From assembly GCA_020866945.1 (NCBI GenBank), contig JAJBVW010000227.1, forward strand, positions 1-6,280: a stretch of DNA of 6,280 nucleotides, read 5' to 3'. Shown here piece after piece: positions 5,666 to 6,280 of this stretch. The DNA is from Oscillospiraceae bacterium (GTDB lineage Bacteria; Bacillota; Clostridia; Oscillospirales; Oscillospiraceae). The notes beneath the pieces are model-generated. The model had not been told where the DNA came from. It saw only the letters and a program-made list of their open reading frames with translations, and made no database searches. Both the position numbers and the translations under genes were made by a program. The first letter of the stretch is position 1; the number at the start of each line of letters is the position of its first letter.

Positions 5666-6235
5666 ATGAGTGCGAGATATGAAATGCGTTTTACCGGCTC
5701 CGGCGGTCAGGGCGTTATCCTGGCTAGTGTGATATTGGCGGAGGCCGCCGTGGTGGCCGGACATCAGGCGGTGCAGAGCCAGGCCTACGGCCCGGAAGCA
5801 AGGGGCGGCCTGTGCAAGGCGGAGACCATTTTGAGCCGGGAGCAGATTTGGTTTTCCAAGGTGATACAGCCCAGCTTTCTGCTGGCGCTGACCCAGGCGT
5901 CCCTGGATAAATTTGCCCAGGACATCGCTCCCGGCGCAGTGGTCATGGCGGACAGCTCCCTGACCGTGCCGGACTGCCTCGACCCGGAGCAGGTGCTTTC
6001 CGTCCCCATTTTGGAGACTGCCCGCAAGAAGGTTGGCAAGGTGATGACCGCGAACATCGTGGCCGTGGGCGCCATCAACGCCGCCCTGGGCCTGTTCGAC
6101 CAGGAATCCCTGCGGGAGGGCGTGCGCCGCCATATCCCCGCCGGGACGGAGGAGCTGAACTGGAAGGCTCTGGAGGAGGGCGCGAAGCTCATAACCCCGG
6201 AGCAGGCGGAGAAATTCCGCCAGGCCCTTGCCTGA
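5666..6235 (+). CDS. korC: 2-oxoacid:ferredoxin oxidoreductase, gamma subunit
   Basis: A 189-residue gamma subunit, the third catalytic-complex component, which lines the CoA-binding side of the enzyme. It begins with the family motif RFTGSGGQG (8-16) and carries the conserved YGPEARGG (41-48). KVMTANIVAVGA (125-136) is the conserved helix near the C-terminal half. The length is normal for KorC/OorC. A GTG at 5657 is in frame, but ATG 5666 is preceded by GAGGTGA (5654-5660) and leaves 10 bases after the korB stop, so it is preferred. This completes the D-A-B-C set. No terminator is visible in the 45 bases that remain, so the operon may continue or end beyond the window. Confidence 0.94.
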   Translation: MSARYEMRFTGSGGQGVILASVILAEAAVVAGHQAVQSQAYGPEARGGLCKAETILSREQIWFSKVIQPSFLLALTQASLDKFAQDIAPGAVVMADSSLTVPDCLDPEQVLSVPILETARKKVGKVMTANIVAVGAINAALGLFDQESLREGVRRHIPAGTEELNWKALEEGAKLITPEQAEKFRQALA

Positions 6236-6280
6236 TATGTAATGACCTTTGTCAAGAGGCAATTTGCCCAAAAACAGGGT

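Noticed and set aside
4744..5667. 307-codon open frame on the minus strand across korB
   Set aside because: Mirror of korB codon bias; no domain recognised.
3651..6235. Pyruvate- or indolepyruvate-type oxidoreductase
   Set aside because: Pyruvate enzymes of Clostridia are usually one fused polypeptide and indolepyruvate enzymes have two subunits. The D-A-B-C order and motifs fit the 2-oxoglutarate/branched-chain group.
6236..6280. Possible terminator after korC
   Set aside because: Only a short GGCA/TGCC inverted repeat (about 6257-6267) without a U-tract; too weak to call.

Overview
The window reads as chromosomal DNA of a GC-rich, spore-forming anaerobic member of the Bacillota, most likely class Clostridia and plausibly Oscillospirales. 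This is an inference. It rests on a SpoIID-type sporulation protein, a ClpC-type (not ClpB-type) unfoldase, strong AAGGAG ribosome binding sites, sigma-A-like promoters, a ferredoxin-linked 2-oxoacid oxidoreductase, and strong G/C preference at third codon positions. No mobile element, CRISPR array, tRNA or rRNA was seen.

Layout. Positions 1-1685 (+) hold the C-terminal two thirds of clpC, cut by the window edge. A sigma-A-like promoter sits across its stop codon and a stem-loop follows. Next comes a small monocistronic hotdog-fold thioesterase (1762-2223, +). A SpoIID-family gene (2227-3141, -) converges on it with only 3 bases between the two stop codons. A 276-base divergent intergenic region (3142-3417) follows. 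It contains two interlocking promoters facing opposite ways and a 12-bp hairpin in the leader of the next operon. The rest is a four-gene operon, korDABC (3418-6235, +). It encodes the ferredoxin-like delta, alpha, beta and gamma subunits of a 2-oxoacid:ferredoxin oxidoreductase, in the same D-A-B-C order as the Campylobacter/Helicobacter oorDABC operon.

How the genes work together. The four kor subunits form one enzyme that interconverts a 2-oxoacid (probably 2-oxoglutarate) plus CoA with an acyl-CoA (probably succinyl-CoA), CO2 and reduced ferredoxin. The thioesterase hydrolyses an unknown acyl-CoA and has its own promoter, so a functional link to kor is only a possibility. ClpC and SpoIID belong to protein quality control and spore formation and have no evident role in the kor pathway.

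The gene content is ordinary and I do not see a new biological system here. The points most worth a second look are the interlocked divergent promoters, the Lys in SpoIID where the family has its supposed catalytic Glu, the promoter built over the clpC stop codon, and the 11-codon upstream ORF that overlaps the korD start.
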